A stretch of 64,000 nt of DNA, taken from NCBI RefSeq assembly GCF_003205195.1, contig NZ_QJRY01000001.1, positions 62,001 through 126,000 on the forward strand, given 5' to 3'. The notes beneath the pieces are model-generated. The model saw only the letters and a list, made by a program, of their open reading frames with translations. It was not told the origin of the DNA and ran no database searches. A program made the position numbers and the translations under genes. This document shows, one piece after another, positions 10,507 to 19,749 of the stretch (positions are counted from its first letter, which is position 1; every line of letters begins with the position of its first letter). Source of the DNA: Peteryoungia wuzhouensis. GTDB lineage: Bacteria; Pseudomonadota; Alphaproteobacteria; Rhizobiales; Rhizobiaceae.

Positions 10507-10767
10507 GTGACGAAACAGAATTTATCCGACCCGCTCACGCTTCGCCTACCGCTCGACCTGCTGGCGGATGTCGAAGCTGTCGCGCAGGCTTGCGAACGCA
10601 GCCGCAGCTGGATCATGGTCCGAGCCTTAAAGGCTTACATGGCCCAGGAAGGCCGTGAAATCCTGGAGCTGGCGCAGGCGCGCGAGGCAGTCGCCAATGG
10701 TGAGGGCATAGACGCCGAAGACGTGCTTGCGGAGTTGGACGCGATCATCAAGGGCGCTGCGGCGTGA
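10507..10767 (+). CDS. Ribbon-helix-helix antitoxin (ParD/CopG type)
   Basis: This 86-residue protein has an N-terminal ribbon-helix-helix fold (TLRLPLDLLADVEAVAQA, then RSRSWIMVRALKAYM) and an acidic C-terminal tail that would bind the toxin. It begins with GTG preceded by AGGATAG. Its stop overlaps the start of the toxin gene by four bases (GTGA), which fixes the toxin start and implies coupled translation. The pair is on the opposite strand to everything around it, between degP and ccmH, consistent with insertion of a mobile module. The antitoxin is expected to repress its own promoter in the 200-bp gap upstream. Confidence 0.85.
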   Translation: MTKQNLSDPLTLRLPLDLLADVEAVAQACERSRSWIMVRALKAYMAQEGREILELAQAREAVANGEGIDAEDVLAELDAIIKGAAA

Positions 10768-11081
10768 AAGTCACCTTCTCGCCCAGTGCCAGAGCCTATG
10801 TGGCGCGGGAAGGAGCCTATCTGCGAGAACGCAATCGTGCCGCCGGCGACCGATTTCTCCACGACGTGAAACAGTTTGTCAGGGCGCTCGCTCAGTTCCC
10901 CATGATGGGACAGGAGGCGACAGATATGCCCTTTGGAAACACAAGACGCTTCACCATGGGCGAGTATCTCATTCACTACGAGCTCAGAGATCCCGCAATT
11001 GTGATCCTGACGATCCGCCACGGCCGAGAGAAACCACCCGAACTGCCCCTCGACGACGATACCGATTTCGAATTGCCCTGA
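10764..11081 (+). CDS. ParE/RelE-family toxin
   Basis: This 105-residue RelE/ParE-superfamily toxin carries FLHDVKQFVRALAQFPMMGQ followed by FTMGEYLIHYEL and VILTIRHGREKPP, the usual end of ParE-like proteins. It starts with a GTG overlapping the antitoxin stop. ParE members poison DNA gyrase and RelE members cleave mRNA. The sequence suits the ParE side, but the target is inferred. Its stop directly abuts the stop of convergent ccmH with no spacer. Confidence 0.85.
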   Translation: MKVTFSPSARAYVAREGAYLRERNRAAGDRFLHDVKQFVRALAQFPMMGQEATDMPFGNTRRFTMGEYLIHYELRDPAIVILTIRHGREKPPELPLDDDTDFELP

Positions 11082-11684
11082 TCACTCCCCGTCGAGCAGC
11101 TTCCCCAGCCGCGCTTCCTCATCCGCCGACAGCTTCGCCGACGGCTGCACCGCGCGACGTCTGGCCGACACGAAGGCGACGATCAGCCCCACCAGCACAA
11201 GCGCCGCCGGTGCGCCCCAGAGCGCCAGCGTCTTCACACTCAGCCGCGGCTTCAACAGCACGAATTCGCCATAACGCGACACGACATAATCAAGCACCTG
11301 CTCGTCGCTATCGCCATTGACCAGCCGCTCGCGCACGACGACCCTGAGGTCGCGCGCCAGTTCGGCATTCGAATCGTCGATCGACTGGTTCTGGCAGACC
11401 ATGCAGCGCAGTTCCGCCGAGATGGTGCGGGCGCGATGCTCGAGTGCCGGATCGGCCAGCACTTCATCGGGGTTCACGGCAAAGGCATGGATTGGGGTCA
11501 GCAGGAGGGCGAGCGTGAGGAACAGTCGGCGCAGTGTCTGGCGGCCTCGCCCCTCACCCTGACCCTCTCCCCGCAAGCGGGGAGAGGGGATGGCCGACCT
11601 CGGCGGGTTCGCCCTTCTCCCCGCTTGCGGGGAGAAGGTGGCGGCAGCCGGATGAGGGGCAGCCTTCCAAATCCAACTGATCAT
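11082..11684 (-). CDS. ccmH: Cytochrome c maturation protein CcmH (CycL) with repeat-derived N-terminal extension
   Basis: This is the thioredoxin-like reductase that keeps apocytochrome c cysteines reduced for heme attachment. The CxxC is in [12 protein letters not shown] and a C-terminal transmembrane helix is followed by a charged tail. The ATG at 11684 overlaps the ccmF stop as ATGA, exactly like the other joints of this operon, so it is the likely start. Residues 8-45 or so ([12 protein letters not shown], then [12 protein letters not shown]) are encoded by a palindromic repeat inserted before the signal peptide core [16 protein letters not shown]. No ATG, GTG or TTG in frame lies between the repeat and the signal peptide. 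Confidence 0.9.
   Translation of the reverse strand: MISWIWKAAPHPAAATFSPQAGRRANPPRSAIPSPRLRGEGQGEGRGRQTLRRLFLTLALLLTPIHAFAVNPDEVLADPALEHRARTISAELRCMVCQNQSIDDSNAELARDLRVVVRERLVNGDSDEQVLDYVVSRYGEFVLLKPRLSVKTLALWGAPAALVLVGLIVAFVSARRRAVQPSAKLSADEEARLGKLLDGE
11550..11661. repeat. Palindromic repeat (family A) inside the 5' coding region of ccmH
   Basis: Two CTTCTCCCCGCTTGCGGGGA-like inverted units are joined by a short spacer and followed by a GGATGAGGGGC tail. The same unit occurs near 24700, 25490, 28850, 34300 and 36500. It resembles the rhizobial intergenic mosaic elements (RIME). This copy lies wholly within coding sequence. Confidence 0.85.
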
Positions 11685-13669
11685 TCAGCCGCCTCCAGCA
11701 CCGGCTTCACCGCCGCCTTCGCCCGCTTCGGCGCGCCAACGCGCAGGCGCCGATCGGACAGCGAGACGATCCCGCCCGCCATCATCACCAGCGTGCCATA
11801 CCAGATGCAGAGGATCCACGGCTTCCACCAGACGCGCACGACGATGCCGCCGTCAGCCATGGGATCGCCGAGCGACACATAGAGCTGGCTGAAGCCGAAG
11901 GTGACGATGCCGGCTTCCGTCGTCGGCATGCGCCGTGCCGGATAGAGCCGCTTCGACGACCAGACGCCGGCGACCGCAACACCTGCCTTGCGGATGGTGA
12001 AATGGCCCTGATCCTCGGTGTAGTTCGGACCCTTGGCCGCGCGCATGCCATCGAAGGTCAGCACATAACCGCCCGCCTCCGTCGTCATGCCCGGCTTCAT
12101 TTCCACGACGTGCTCCGTCTGGAAGGTCGAGACCGCCACGATGCCGATGACCGTCACGCCAAGGCCGAAATGCGCGAGCGCCGTGCCAAAGGCCGAACGC
12201 GGCAGCCCCTTGAAGCGGCTCCAGGCGGTGGCGAACGGATGTTTGCCAAAACCCGCGCGATACCAGAGATCGGCGAGCGCCCCGCCAATGACAAAGAAAC
12301 CGAGCGCGAGGCCGAAGACCGCCATCACCGGCCCGCCATGCTGCGAATACCAGAGGCCAAGCCCCAGCACGAGCGAGAGGGCTGCGGCCACATAGAGCCG
12401 CTGCAGGGCCGCAAGCAGATCGCCGCGCTTCCAGGCGAGGAACGGCCCGAAGGGCACGGCGAGCAGCAGCGGCACCATCAACAGGCCGAAGGTCAGATTG
12501 AAGAAGGGCGGGCCGACCGAGATCTTCTCACCCGTCAGCGTTTCCAGCAGCAGCGGATAGAGCGTGCCGATCAGCACGGTTGCCATGGAGACGGTGAGGA
12601 TCAGGTTGTTCAACACCAGTGCGCCTTCGCGCGAAATCGGCTGGAACAGCCCGCCGGATTTGAGGCTCGGCGCGCGCAGCGCAAACAGCGTGAAGGCGCC
12701 GCCGATGAAGATGACGAGAATGCCGAGAATGAAGATGCCGCGCGTCGGGTCGGTCGCAAAGGCATGCACCGAGGTCAATACGCCCGAGCGCACGAGGAAC
12801 GTCCCAAGCAGCGACAGCGAAAAGGCGATGATGGCGAGCAACACCGTCCAGATCTTCAGCGCATCGCGCTTTTCCATGACCAGTGCCGAATGCAACAGCG
12901 CCGTGCCCGCAAGCCAGGGCATGAAGGAGGCGTTTTCCACCGGGTCCCAGAACCACCAGCCGCCCCAGCCGAGTTCGTAATAGGCCCAGTAGGAGCCCAT
13001 CGAAATACCCGCCGTCAGAAACACCCAGGCGGCCAGCGTCCAGGGCCGCACCCAGCGCGCCCAGGCCGCATCAATGCGCCCGTCGATCAGGGCGGCAATG
13101 GCAAAGGAGAAACAGACGGAGAAGCCGACATAACCGAGATAAAGCAGCGGCGGATGGATGGCCAAGCCCACATCCTGCAGCACCGGGTTCAGGTCCTGCC
13201 CTTCGGCCGGGATCGGCGACAGGCGGATGAAGGGGTTCGAGGTCAAGAGGATGAACAGCGTAAATGCGGTGGTGATCCAGGCCTGCACGGCGAGAACATT
13301 GGCCTTCAGCCGGTCGGGCAGGTTGGCGCCGAACAGCGCCACCATGGTCGAAAACAGCGTCAAGATCAGCACCCAGAGCATCATCGAGCCCTCGTGATTG
13401 CCCCAAACGCCGGAGATCTTGTAGATCATCGGCTTCAGCGAATGCGAATTCTCGAAGACGTTCTTCACCGAGAAATCGGAGACGACGTAACCCCAGGTCA
13501 GCACGCCGAAGGATAAGGCGATCAGCAGGAACATCGCATAGGTGCCTGTCGTCGCGACACCCATCATCGCGGCGTCCCCACGCCTCACGCCGATCACCGG
13601 CAGGATCGAGACGACCAGGCTGGTCGCGAACGCCAGCACCAAAGCATAATGCCCGAGTTCGATGATCAT
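11681..13669 (-). CDS. ccmF: Cytochrome c heme lyase subunit CcmF (CycK)
   Basis: This 662-residue polytopic inner-membrane protein carries the tryptophan-rich heme-handling WWD motif in [16 protein letters not shown]. With CcmH and CcmI it forms the complex that moves heme from CcmE to apocytochrome c. Length and motif are typical. Its start overlaps the ccmE stop by four bases and its stop overlaps the ccmH start by four bases, showing tight translational coupling. Confidence 0.96.
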   Translation of the reverse strand: MIIELGHYALVLAFATSLVVSILPVIGVRRGDAAMMGVATTGTYAMFLLIALSFGVLTWGYVVSDFSVKNVFENSHSLKPMIYKISGVWGNHEGSMMLWVLILTLFSTMVALFGANLPDRLKANVLAVQAWITTAFTLFILLTSNPFIRLSPIPAEGQDLNPVLQDVGLAIHPPLLYLGYVGFSVCFSFAIAALIDGRIDAAWARWVRPWTLAAWVFLTAGISMGSYWAYYELGWGGWWFWDPVENASFMPWLAGTALLHSALVMEKRDALKIWTVLLAIIAFSLSLLGTFLVRSGVLTSVHAFATDPTRGIFILGILVIFIGGAFTLFALRAPSLKSGGLFQPISREGALVLNNLILTVSMATVLIGTLYPLLLETLTGEKISVGPPFFNLTFGLLMVPLLLAVPFGPFLAWKRGDLLAALQRLYVAAALSLVLGLGLWYSQHGGPVMAVFGLALGFFVIGGALADLWYRAGFGKHPFATAWSRFKGLPRSAFGTALAHFGLGVTVIGIVAVSTFQTEHVVEMKPGMTTEAGGYVLTFDGMRAAKGPNYTEDQGHFTIRKAGVAVAGVWSSKRLYPARRMPTTEAGIVTFGFSQLYVSLGDPMADGGIVVRVWWKPWILCIWYGTLVMMAGGIVSLSDRRLRVGAPKRAKAAVKPVLEAAE

Positions 13670-14118
13670 TGGACCACCTCCTTGCCGCCGAGTTCAACCC
13701 CTTGCGCCTTCAGCCGATCGGCCACGTCCTTCGGCATGTAGGTTTCGTCATGTTTGGCGAGCACCGTGTCGGCGACGAAGACACGGTCGCCCTCGCGGAA
13801 CACGCCTTCCGCCACCACGCCCTGCCCCTCGCGAAACAGGTCGGGCAGAATGCCGGTATAGGTCACAGGCACTTCGCCAATCGTATCGGTGACGGTAAAG
13901 GTCACCGTCGAGCCCGTATCGCGCTTGACCGAGCCGGTCTCCACCAGACCACCCAGCCTGATGCGGGTGCCGGGCTTCACTTCGGTCTTCTGCAGGTCAC
14001 CCGGCACATAGAAATAAGCGATCGACTGGCCAAAGGCGAACATCACCAGCAGCACGGCAGCGACGATAAAACTCATGCCGCCGGCAATGACGGCCAGTCT
14101 CTTCTGTTTGCGGGTCAT
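13666..14118 (-). CDS. ccmE: Heme chaperone CcmE (CycJ)
   Basis: This 150-residue periplasmic heme chaperone is anchored by one N-terminal transmembrane helix (residues 10-30). The beta-barrel domain is followed by the heme-binding motif [11 protein letters not shown]; the His near residue 123 binds heme covalently and the Tyr assists. It receives heme from the CcmABCD machinery, not in this window, and delivers it to CcmF. Both ends overlap neighbours by four bases. Confidence 0.95.
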   Translation of the reverse strand: MTRKQKRLAVIAGGMSFIVAAVLLVMFAFGQSIAYFYVPGDLQKTEVKPGTRIRLGGLVETGSVKRDTGSTVTFTVTDTIGEVPVTYTGILPDLFREGQGVVAEGVFREGDRVFVADTVLAKHDETYMPKDVADRLKAQGVELGGKEVVQ

Positions 14119-15335
14119 GGCTTCACCTCCTCGACATCAAGGCCGAGTTCGCGCGCCATGGCGACAAGCTGCTGGCCTTCGGCACCGTCAGCCGGGAAGG
14201 CCTTCAGCCCGTCCTTCAGGGCCGCCTCGGCGCGTGCCTTGTCCTTCAGCATGGCATAGGAGCGCACGAGCCGCATCCAGCCTTCAAAATTGTTGGGATC
14301 GTCTTTCAGCTTCTGGTCGAGGCTTTCGACCATGCCCCGGATCATCTGGCTGCGATCGCCCTCAGACATGTTTTGCGCCGCGGCAATATCGCCGGCCGTC
14401 GGATTGCCGGGCGCTGCCGGATTGGCAGGTGCTGCCGGCGCCGGCGCATTGGCCAGCGGCACCCCGGCGCTGTTGGTGGCGATATGGCGGTTGATCAGCT
14501 CCATCCAGGGCGCATTGGCCGGCGACGCTGCCGCAATCTCCTGGAAGGCTTTCAGCGCTTCGGCCCGGCGGCCGCCCTGCTCCAGCGCCAAGGCCAGGTA
14601 ATAATCGGCGCGCGGATTGTTGGGCTGCATCTTGCGCGCCGCCTCGAAAGCCTCGGCCGCATCGTCGGTGACGATGCCGTCATTGCGCGTCACCAGCGTC
14701 TCGCCCAGCCCGTTCAGCCGCTCCGGATCCGCACCGAGAATGCGGATGGCATTGCGATAGGCAAGCTCGGCATCATCCAGCCGGCCGACGCGAAAATAGA
14801 CCGGCGCCAGCACGTTCCAGCCATTGCCGTCGTCGGGGCTGTCGGCCAGATGCCGCTCGACCTTGGCGATCAGCAGGTTGACGTCGTCGCCGGGGTTTTC
14901 CATGCGCGCGGCCAGCGGCGCATCGGGTGTGCCGGGGCTACCGATCTCCAGGTAGCCGGCAAGCCCGATTGCGGGAAGACAGAGGAGGATGAAGGCCTGG
15001 GACAGGCGATAGCCGCTTCTGCGGCGCGGCTGTTTGCCAGCGGTTTCGGACGCGGCGAGGGCCGCATCATCACCATCGTTTTCCGAGGACGCACGTCCGG
15101 CCACCGCCAGCAGCCGCCGCCCGATCTCGGCGCGCGCATAATCCGCCTCCTCGGGCGAAATCAGCCCGCCCGCCTTGTCGCGTTCGAGCTCGCGCAACTG
15201 GTCGCGATAGACGGCCGCTTCCCCCTCGTCATAACGCGTGGCTCGGGCCGAAGCGCGCAGCAGGGGAGACAGCAAAAGGACGGCAGCAACGACCGTCAGC
15301 AAGGCGGAGAGGATCCAGAACAACATGAAACTCAA
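14115..15335 (-). CDS. ccmI: Cytochrome c maturation protein CcmI (CycH)
   Basis: This 406-residue protein starts with a transmembrane helix ([19 protein letters not shown]). After a cytoplasmic loop comes a second membrane segment near residue 120, then a periplasmic TPR domain (for example [20 protein letters not shown]). CcmI captures apocytochrome c and presents it to CcmF/CcmH. A proline/alanine-rich stretch separates the TPRs from a C-terminal repeat. It is the first gene of the operon, and a possible FNR/FixK-type box lies about 100 bp upstream. Confidence 0.93.
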   Translation of the reverse strand: MSFMLFWILSALLTVVAAVLLLSPLLRASARATRYDEGEAAVYRDQLRELERDKAGGLISPEEADYARAEIGRRLLAVAGRASSENDGDDAALAASETAGKQPRRRSGYRLSQAFILLCLPAIGLAGYLEIGSPGTPDAPLAARMENPGDDVNLLIAKVERHLADSPDDGNGWNVLAPVYFRVGRLDDAELAYRNAIRILGADPERLNGLGETLVTRNDGIVTDDAAEAFEAARKMQPNNPRADYYLALALEQGGRRAEALKAFQEIAAASPANAPWMELINRHIATNSAGVPLANAPAPAAPANPAAPGNPTAGDIAAAQNMSEGDRSQMIRGMVESLDQKLKDDPNNFEGWMRLVRSYAMLKDKARAEAALKDGLKAFPADGAEGQQLVAMARELGLDVEEVKP

Positions 15336-15410
15336 TTACGGCAAGGGCGGGTGCATTCCAACTGGCAAACGGCCCATGACGCAAAGTTGAGGCGTTTGGC
15401 CGCAAACCCG

Positions 15411-15450
15411 ATTAGCCTCTCAAACCACGCCTATCCTTGACCCAAGTCAA
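15411..15450 (-). promoter_or_regulatory. Possible FNR/FixK-type box and promoter of the ccm operon
   Basis: TTGACCCAAGTCAA at 15437-15450 fits the FNR/FixK-family consensus (TTGAY-N4-RTCAA). On the minus strand a -10-like GCTAAT follows at 15416-15411. That puts the box centre about 40 bp upstream of a predicted start near 15404, close to the -41.5 spacing of activated promoters. The match and spacing are visible; regulation is inferred. Confidence 0.5.
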
Positions 15451-15572
15451 GTGGGGAAGCCGGGCTGCGCGACCGTCTTGGGAGTACGCGGCACGCAAGG
15501 AAGTCAGCAGCCTGCAACGGCGCCCAATGCCTCTGTCCCAGATAGGTCCACGAAGCGAACTGCCGGCCTTGA

Positions 15573-15986
15573 TCAGGTCAGCGGCGTCCACGTGCCATTG
15601 GCATTGCGGCAGGCGGCGCCGCGCGCTTCAAGCGTGCGTGTGCCGCTCACCACCTTGTGGGTGAACTGGCGGCAGTTCTGCTTGCCCACCTGGTAAGGGG
15701 CAGCGGCGATCACTTCGCCGCGCGTGTCGCTACCGGCCCAGGTGACCGGCTGGCCGCCGGGGGCTGCTTCCAGCGCCCGGTATTCGGCTTCCAGCGCCCG
15801 CTGGGTTTCGCTGTTGGAGAGTTTGACCCCCGTGCGGGAGACGATGCCGCCCTGCAATGCGCTGATATAGACGGCAGATCCGGCCTGGACCGAACCCGCC
15901 GTGCCGCCACCCGTCGTGGTGCAGCCCGTCAGCGCGAGTGCCCCCACAGCGGCGATTGCCAGAGTTCCAAAGCGCGATTTACCCAT
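15573..15986 (-). CDS. Small outer-membrane-type lipoprotein (17-kDa surface antigen-like)
   Basis: The start is taken at MGKSRFGTLAIAAVGALAL because it directly begins a lipoprotein signal ending LTGC; an upstream in-frame ATG would only add a charged tail. The 137-residue product has a lipid-attached Cys near residue 22. A conserved-looking C-terminal half (YRALEAAPGGQPVTWAG, then NCRQFTHKVVSG and ACRNANGTW) has two cysteines that may pair. This resembles rickettsial/rhizobial 17-kDa surface antigen proteins. It lies 129 bp beyond the feuQ stop, on the same strand. Confidence 0.75.
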   Translation of the reverse strand: MGKSRFGTLAIAAVGALALTGCTTTGGGTAGSVQAGSAVYISALQGGIVSRTGVKLSNSETQRALEAEYRALEAAPGGQPVTWAGSDTRGEVIAAAPYQVGKQNCRQFTHKVVSGTRTLEARGAACRNANGTWTPLT

Positions 15987-16114
15987 CCGAGCTGCCCAAG
16001 TCCCGACGCAAATTTCCTGCAACCTGATCGGCAAGGTGGCGCGTGTCGTGAGGCTGCGCCGCCCCGCATCTGCAGGCCGTTTTATACAACTATGTAATTC
16101 CACAGGAAAATCAA

Positions 16115-17512
16115 TCACGCAGTGTCTTTCGTCACAGCTGGTAGTATCAACTGTGCGCGAAGACCGCCAAGGCTTGCCCGCGAAAGGCCAAACGAGCCCT
16201 GATATTCGCCTGATATCTCCTTGACGATCGAGAGACCCAGTCCCGTGCCGGGTCGGCTTTCGTCCAGCCTGCGACCGCGTTTCAGCGCCTCGCCGATCTG
16301 ATCCGGCGCCAGTCCCGGTCCGTCGTCCTCCACGACCACCTCGATCCAGCTGCGACGCCCCTCACCCGCGCCCTCGTCCTCGCGCGATGTCGGCATCACA
16401 CGCGTGACAATCTTGGAGCGAGCGAATCGCGAGGCGTTTTCCAGGAGATTGCCGACCACTTCCTCGACGTCCTGCTGCTCCATGGCAAAGGTGAGGTCGG
16501 GTGCCACCTCAAGCTCGAACTCGACCGCATCGTTCAGCTTGCGCATGACGCGCACCAGACGCTCCAGCACCGGCTGCGCCTCGGTGCGGGCCAGCACGCT
16601 GTCGCGCTGGGCGGCAATGCGCGCGCGGTTGAGATAGGAGGCCACCTGCGCCTGCATCGCCTCCGCCTGGCTCACCACCACCTCGGCATGGGTCTTGTCC
16701 AGCGTGCGCGCCTCGTTGAGCAGCACCGCAATCGGCGTCTTCAGCGAATGGGCGAGATTGCCGACCTGCATGCGGGCGCGCTCGACAATGCGCCTGTTGC
16801 TGTCGATCAGCGCATTGATCTCGCTTGCCAGCGGCATGATTTCGCGGGGAAAATCCCCCTCGATCCGCTCAGCCTCGCCACGCCGGATGCGCTCCAGCCC
16901 GCGGCGGGCGCGGTCCACCGGTTTCAGGCCATAGACAATGGCAAGACCGTTGACGATCAGGCCGCCGATGCCAACGACGGCGAGCGCAATGTTCAAGCGG
17001 CTGGCGAAGAAGGAGATCTCCTCCTCGATCACAGCCAGATTGCCGGACACGCGAAAGCGCGCCGCACGGCCCTGATCATCGAGCACCACTTCCGTCTCGG
17101 CCACGCGGATGCGATTGCCGACATCGTCGGTCATTTCGTAATAGCGCTCGTAATTCTCGTCGAAGGGCGTCTGCTCGACATCCGGCACGGCGAGATTGGC
17201 AACCCCGAGCGAGGCGGATGCCAAAGGCGCCGTCGCATAATTGCCGAGCGGCTCCACCAGCCAGTACCAGCCCGTTCCGGGCTGGGAAAACCTGAGGTCG
17301 CCGAGGGCCGGCGAACCGGTCAGGCTGTCGCCGTCGCCGATCGAGACCGAATTGACGACGTTATAAAGCTGGGCGCGCAAGAGATTGTTGAAGCCGCGTT
17401 CGACGCCCTGGCGATAGAGGGCCGATATCGCCACCGCGATCGTCACCAGACCGAGCGCCGACCAGATGGTGGCGAGCAGCAGGACGCGCGCGGTGAGCGA
17501 GCGGGGCTTCAT
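16115..17512 (-). CDS. feuQ: Sensor histidine kinase FeuQ
   Basis: This 465-residue membrane kinase has a transmembrane segment near residues 8-30, a periplasmic domain of about 140 residues, a second segment near 175-195, and HAMP. The phosphoacceptor His is in NLAHSLKTPIAVL (about 256), and the ATPase motifs are NLLENASRFA, DDGPGLAP and GTGLGLSIVKEI. The start overlaps the feuP stop by four bases. FeuQ of Sinorhizobium, with FeuP, controls cyclic glucan export and is restrained by the periplasmic protein FeuN; a FeuN-like gene lies just upstream. Assignment rests on feuP similarity and gene order. Confidence 0.85.
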   Translation of the reverse strand: MKPRSLTARVLLLATIWSALGLVTIAVAISALYRQGVERGFNNLLRAQLYNVVNSVSIGDGDSLTGSPALGDLRFSQPGTGWYWLVEPLGNYATAPLASASLGVANLAVPDVEQTPFDENYERYYEMTDDVGNRIRVAETEVVLDDQGRAARFRVSGNLAVIEEEISFFASRLNIALAVVGIGGLIVNGLAIVYGLKPVDRARRGLERIRRGEAERIEGDFPREIMPLASEINALIDSNRRIVERARMQVGNLAHSLKTPIAVLLNEARTLDKTHAEVVVSQAEAMQAQVASYLNRARIAAQRDSVLARTEAQPVLERLVRVMRKLNDAVEFELEVAPDLTFAMEQQDVEEVVGNLLENASRFARSKIVTRVMPTSREDEGAGEGRRSWIEVVVEDDGPGLAPDQIGEALKRGRRLDESRPGTGLGLSIVKEISGEYQGSFGLSRASLGGLRAQLILPAVTKDTA

Positions 17513-18174
17513 TTCGAAGGCGCTTGGATGCGATAGCCGAGGCCGCGCACGGTCTCGATCATGTCGATGCCGATCTTCTTGCGCAGACGCCCGACAAACA
17601 CCTCGATGGTGTTGGAATCACGGTCGAAATCCTGGTCGTAGAGATGCTCGACCAGTTCGGTGCGCGACACCACCTCACCCATGTGATGCATGAGATAGGA
17701 CAAGAGCCGGTATTCGTGCGAGGTGAGCTTCAAGGCCACACCATCGACCAGCGCCTTGGAACTCTTGGTGTCGAGCCGCACCGGACCGCAGACGATTTCC
17801 GACGAGGCATGGCCGGCCGCCCTTCGGATCAGCGCGCGGATGCGGGCAAGAACCTCTTCGACATGGAAAGGCTTGGTCACATAGTCGTCGGCACCGGCAT
17901 CGATGCCGGCCACCTTGTCCGACCAGCGATCGCGAGCCGTCAGGATCAGCACGGGCATCACCCGTTGTGCTGCCCGCCATTTCTCCAGCACGGTGATGCC
18001 GTCCATTTCCGGCAGGCCGATATCGAGGATCACGGCGTCATAGGGCTCGGTCTCGCCGAGAAAATGACCTTCCTCGCCGTCGAAGGCCTTGTCGACGACA
18101 TAACCGGCTTCCTGCAGGGCCTCGACCAGCTGGCGATTGAGATTGACATCGTCCTCGACGACGAGAATGCGCAT
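17509..18174 (-). CDS. feuP: Response regulator FeuP
   Basis: This 221-residue OmpR-family regulator has acidic DD at residues 8-9, phosphoacceptor Asp in DAVILDIGLPEMDG (residue 51), Lys in VTKPFHVEEVL, and a winged helix ending GLGYRIQAPSK. The sequence is strikingly like rhizobial FeuP as I recall it (for example ARDRWSDKVAGIDAGADDYV). It is transcribed with feuQ through an ATGA overlap. A mosaic palindromic repeat lies between it and the feuN-like gene, so transcript processing or a second promoter there is possible. Confidence 0.87.
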   Translation of the reverse strand: MRILVVEDDVNLNRQLVEALQEAGYVVDKAFDGEEGHFLGETEPYDAVILDIGLPEMDGITVLEKWRAAQRVMPVLILTARDRWSDKVAGIDAGADDYVTKPFHVEEVLARIRALIRRAAGHASSEIVCGPVRLDTKSSKALVDGVALKLTSHEYRLLSYLMHHMGEVVSRTELVEHLYDQDFDRDSNTIEVFVGRLRKKIGIDMIETVRGLGYRIQAPSK

Positions 18175-18214
18175 GAAATTCCCCTAGGCTGAAGCAGACG
18201 GCGATCCGGCCGGC

Positions 18215-18320
18215 TTAGAGCAATTCCAGCAAAAGTGCGAAGCGGTTTTGCGTCCGGAATTGCATGAAAACAAAAAGATAGAGCATTGAAGACGACCCCG
18301 TGTCGCCGGAAATGCTCTAG
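18215..18320. repeat. Mosaic palindromic repeat (family D) between feuN-like gene and feuP
   Basis: The element is bounded by near-perfect inverted ends (TAGAGCAATTCC and GGAAATGCTCTA) and contains the motif GTGCGAAGCGGTTTTGCG. A diverged inverted copy lies at 58531-58640. It is a typical rhizobial intergenic element. In the feu locus it sits in the 145-bp gap before feuP. Confidence 0.8.
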
Positions 18321-18323
18321 GTA

Positions 18324-18578
18324 TCACTCGGCAACCCGCATCGTCACCTTGCGGGGACGCTCGGAGCCATTGCCGGGCACCAGCACGACGATCACGCATT
18401 CACCGCCCGATTCGTGGACCGAAAGCAACTGCCCGCCCACCTCCTCAACGACGCGTGCGGCGGCTGCCCGGCAATCCGCGGCCATGGCATAGCTGCCCAG
18501 ACCCGGCAGGCCGATCAAGGCCACGGCCAGCGCCATCCCGGTCAGCTTCCGTCCGGCGATTTCCATCATTGATGCCAT
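18324..18578 (-). CDS. feuN: FeuN-like small periplasmic modulator
   Basis: Starting at MASMMEIAG gives an 84-residue product with a signal peptide ending SYAMA before ADCR. This is close to the 83 residues I recall for Sinorhizobium FeuN. FeuN is a periplasmic protein that binds FeuQ and keeps FeuPQ signalling low. Position (upstream of feuP, same strand), size and export signal all agree. The mature part (about 52 residues) has two cysteines and a Val-rich strand (ECVIVVLVPGNG). The call is from context and size rather than strong sequence recall. Confidence 0.65.
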   Translation of the reverse strand: MASMMEIAGRKLTGMALAVALIGLPGLGSYAMAADCRAAAARVVEEVGGQLLSVHESGGECVIVVLVPGNGSERPRKVTMRVAE

Positions 18579-18687
18579 TGCTACTTCTTCTGTCTGAACG
18601 CCCATTCTGGCAAAATATGTACCGCAAGCCTTCTGAATGGCAAATGAATGCTTGCTCATGGGAGGGATGCGCGGGAGGGGATCATCG

Positions 18688-19200
18688 TCAGTCCCCATCC
18701 TCGGATCGGGCATCGCCCGCCTGCGACGCACGGGCAAACCGCCTCATCGCTGTCTCGCTCGATGCAGCCTCCAGCAGGTGGCTCCAACTGTCGGGCGGAT
18801 TGCCGTCATCCAGCATGGCGCGGAAAACCGCATAGGCATCATTGCGTGCGCCATAACTGCGCAACGTCTCGGCATCGTTCACCCAGGCAAACACAATGAC
18901 CTTCGCCGTCGAACTGTAGCGGAAGAACAGCCGAAACCGACCATTGCCGAATTTTGCACGGAACCAGTGCTTGCGCTCCGGTCCAAGCGTTCCGCCCTGG
19001 CGGAATGCCGGTGAGGCCGGATCGGCCGGAATTGTTTCGAAAACCAGCTTCTGCAGTGATGCCAAGAGCTTGGCATTGGCACCCGACCGGAACGTCTCAG
19101 GTCTCTTCTGCGCCTCGCGCTCCACGGCCAGGGTCAGGCGCTCCAACTGGTCGAGGAAAAGTGGATGCGCCCGGATGATCCAGCCATTGACCATCTCCAT
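18688..19200 (-). CDS. yhaV: YhaV-family ribonuclease toxin
   Basis: This 170-residue protein matches the YhaV toxin of PrlF-YhaV systems: VNGWIIRAHPLFLDQLERL at the N-terminus, then LGPERKHWFRAKFGNGRFR and FRYSSTAKVIVFAWVNDA. YhaV is a RelE-superfamily RNase that blocks translation when free. It begins three bases after the antitoxin gene ends, same strand. The pair lies between the feu locus and the GTA-like cluster. Confidence 0.85.
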   Translation of the reverse strand: MEMVNGWIIRAHPLFLDQLERLTLAVEREAQKRPETFRSGANAKLLASLQKLVFETIPADPASPAFRQGGTLGPERKHWFRAKFGNGRFRLFFRYSSTAKVIVFAWVNDAETLRSYGARNDAYAVFRAMLDDGNPPDSWSHLLEAASSETAMRRFARASQAGDARSEDGD

Positions 19201-19203
19201 CGC

Positions 19204-19536
19204 TCAGAGCTCGACCTCACCTTCGATCGGCGCATTGAGATCGATCTCCACACCCGCCGTCAGCACCGCCATCCGCGCCCGCAGGGCGGGCGGGATCTCG
19301 GCAAAGGCACGGTCCGGCCGTGCCGCCATGTCCTTGGCCAAGAGGTCGAGAAACCCGTCCAGAACCGGATCGTCTCCATCCGCATCGTCGCGTTCGACAT
19401 AAACCCGGTTCTGCGCATCCACACTGAAGGCAATCCGCCCGCCATAGCCAACGCCGAGCGCATCCCGGATCGATTTCGGGATGGTCGTCTGCCCCTTGTC
19501 GGTGATGGTGCTGACCTTGCGCAAAATCGAATTCAT
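19204..19536 (-). CDS. prlF: PrlF-family antitoxin (AbrB/SpoVT fold)
   Basis: This 110-residue protein has an N-terminal swapped-hairpin DNA-binding domain (VSTITDKGQTTIPKSIRDAL) and an acidic C-terminal part (DDADGDDPVLDGFLDLLAKD). PrlF neutralises YhaV and represses the operon. The gene order antitoxin-toxin is the usual one. Length and motifs are normal. Confidence 0.87.
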   Translation of the reverse strand: MNSILRKVSTITDKGQTTIPKSIRDALGVGYGGRIAFSVDAQNRVYVERDDADGDDPVLDGFLDLLAKDMAARPDRAFAEIPPALRARMAVLTAGVEIDLNAPIEGEVEL

Positions 19537-19623
19537 CGCGGCAAACTCCTCGGCTGAGGAAAGAATGTAATGGATATTCCTTACTCGGTAAAGTGTGGCG
19601 CCTCTGAACCGGTGTCGAAACGC

Positions 19624-19740
19624 CCCCCCTCATCCTGAGGTGCCCCGGCAAGGCCGGGGCCTCGAAGGACGAGGCCCGGGCAAATTACGCATGATCCTTC
19701 GAGGCCGCCGCTTCGCGGGGGCACCTCAGGATGAGGACTG
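19624..19740. repeat. Palindromic repeat (family B)
   Basis: CCTCATCCTGAGGTGCCCCG and CCTCGAAGGACGAGGCC units are arranged as an inverted pair around CGAAGGACGAGG/CCTTCGAGGCC. The same family recurs near 24510, 27110, 28010, 33000, 34160, 37245 and 38303. Here it separates prlF from the distal end of the GTA-like cluster. Confidence 0.8.
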
Positions 19741-19749
19741 TCGCCCCCC

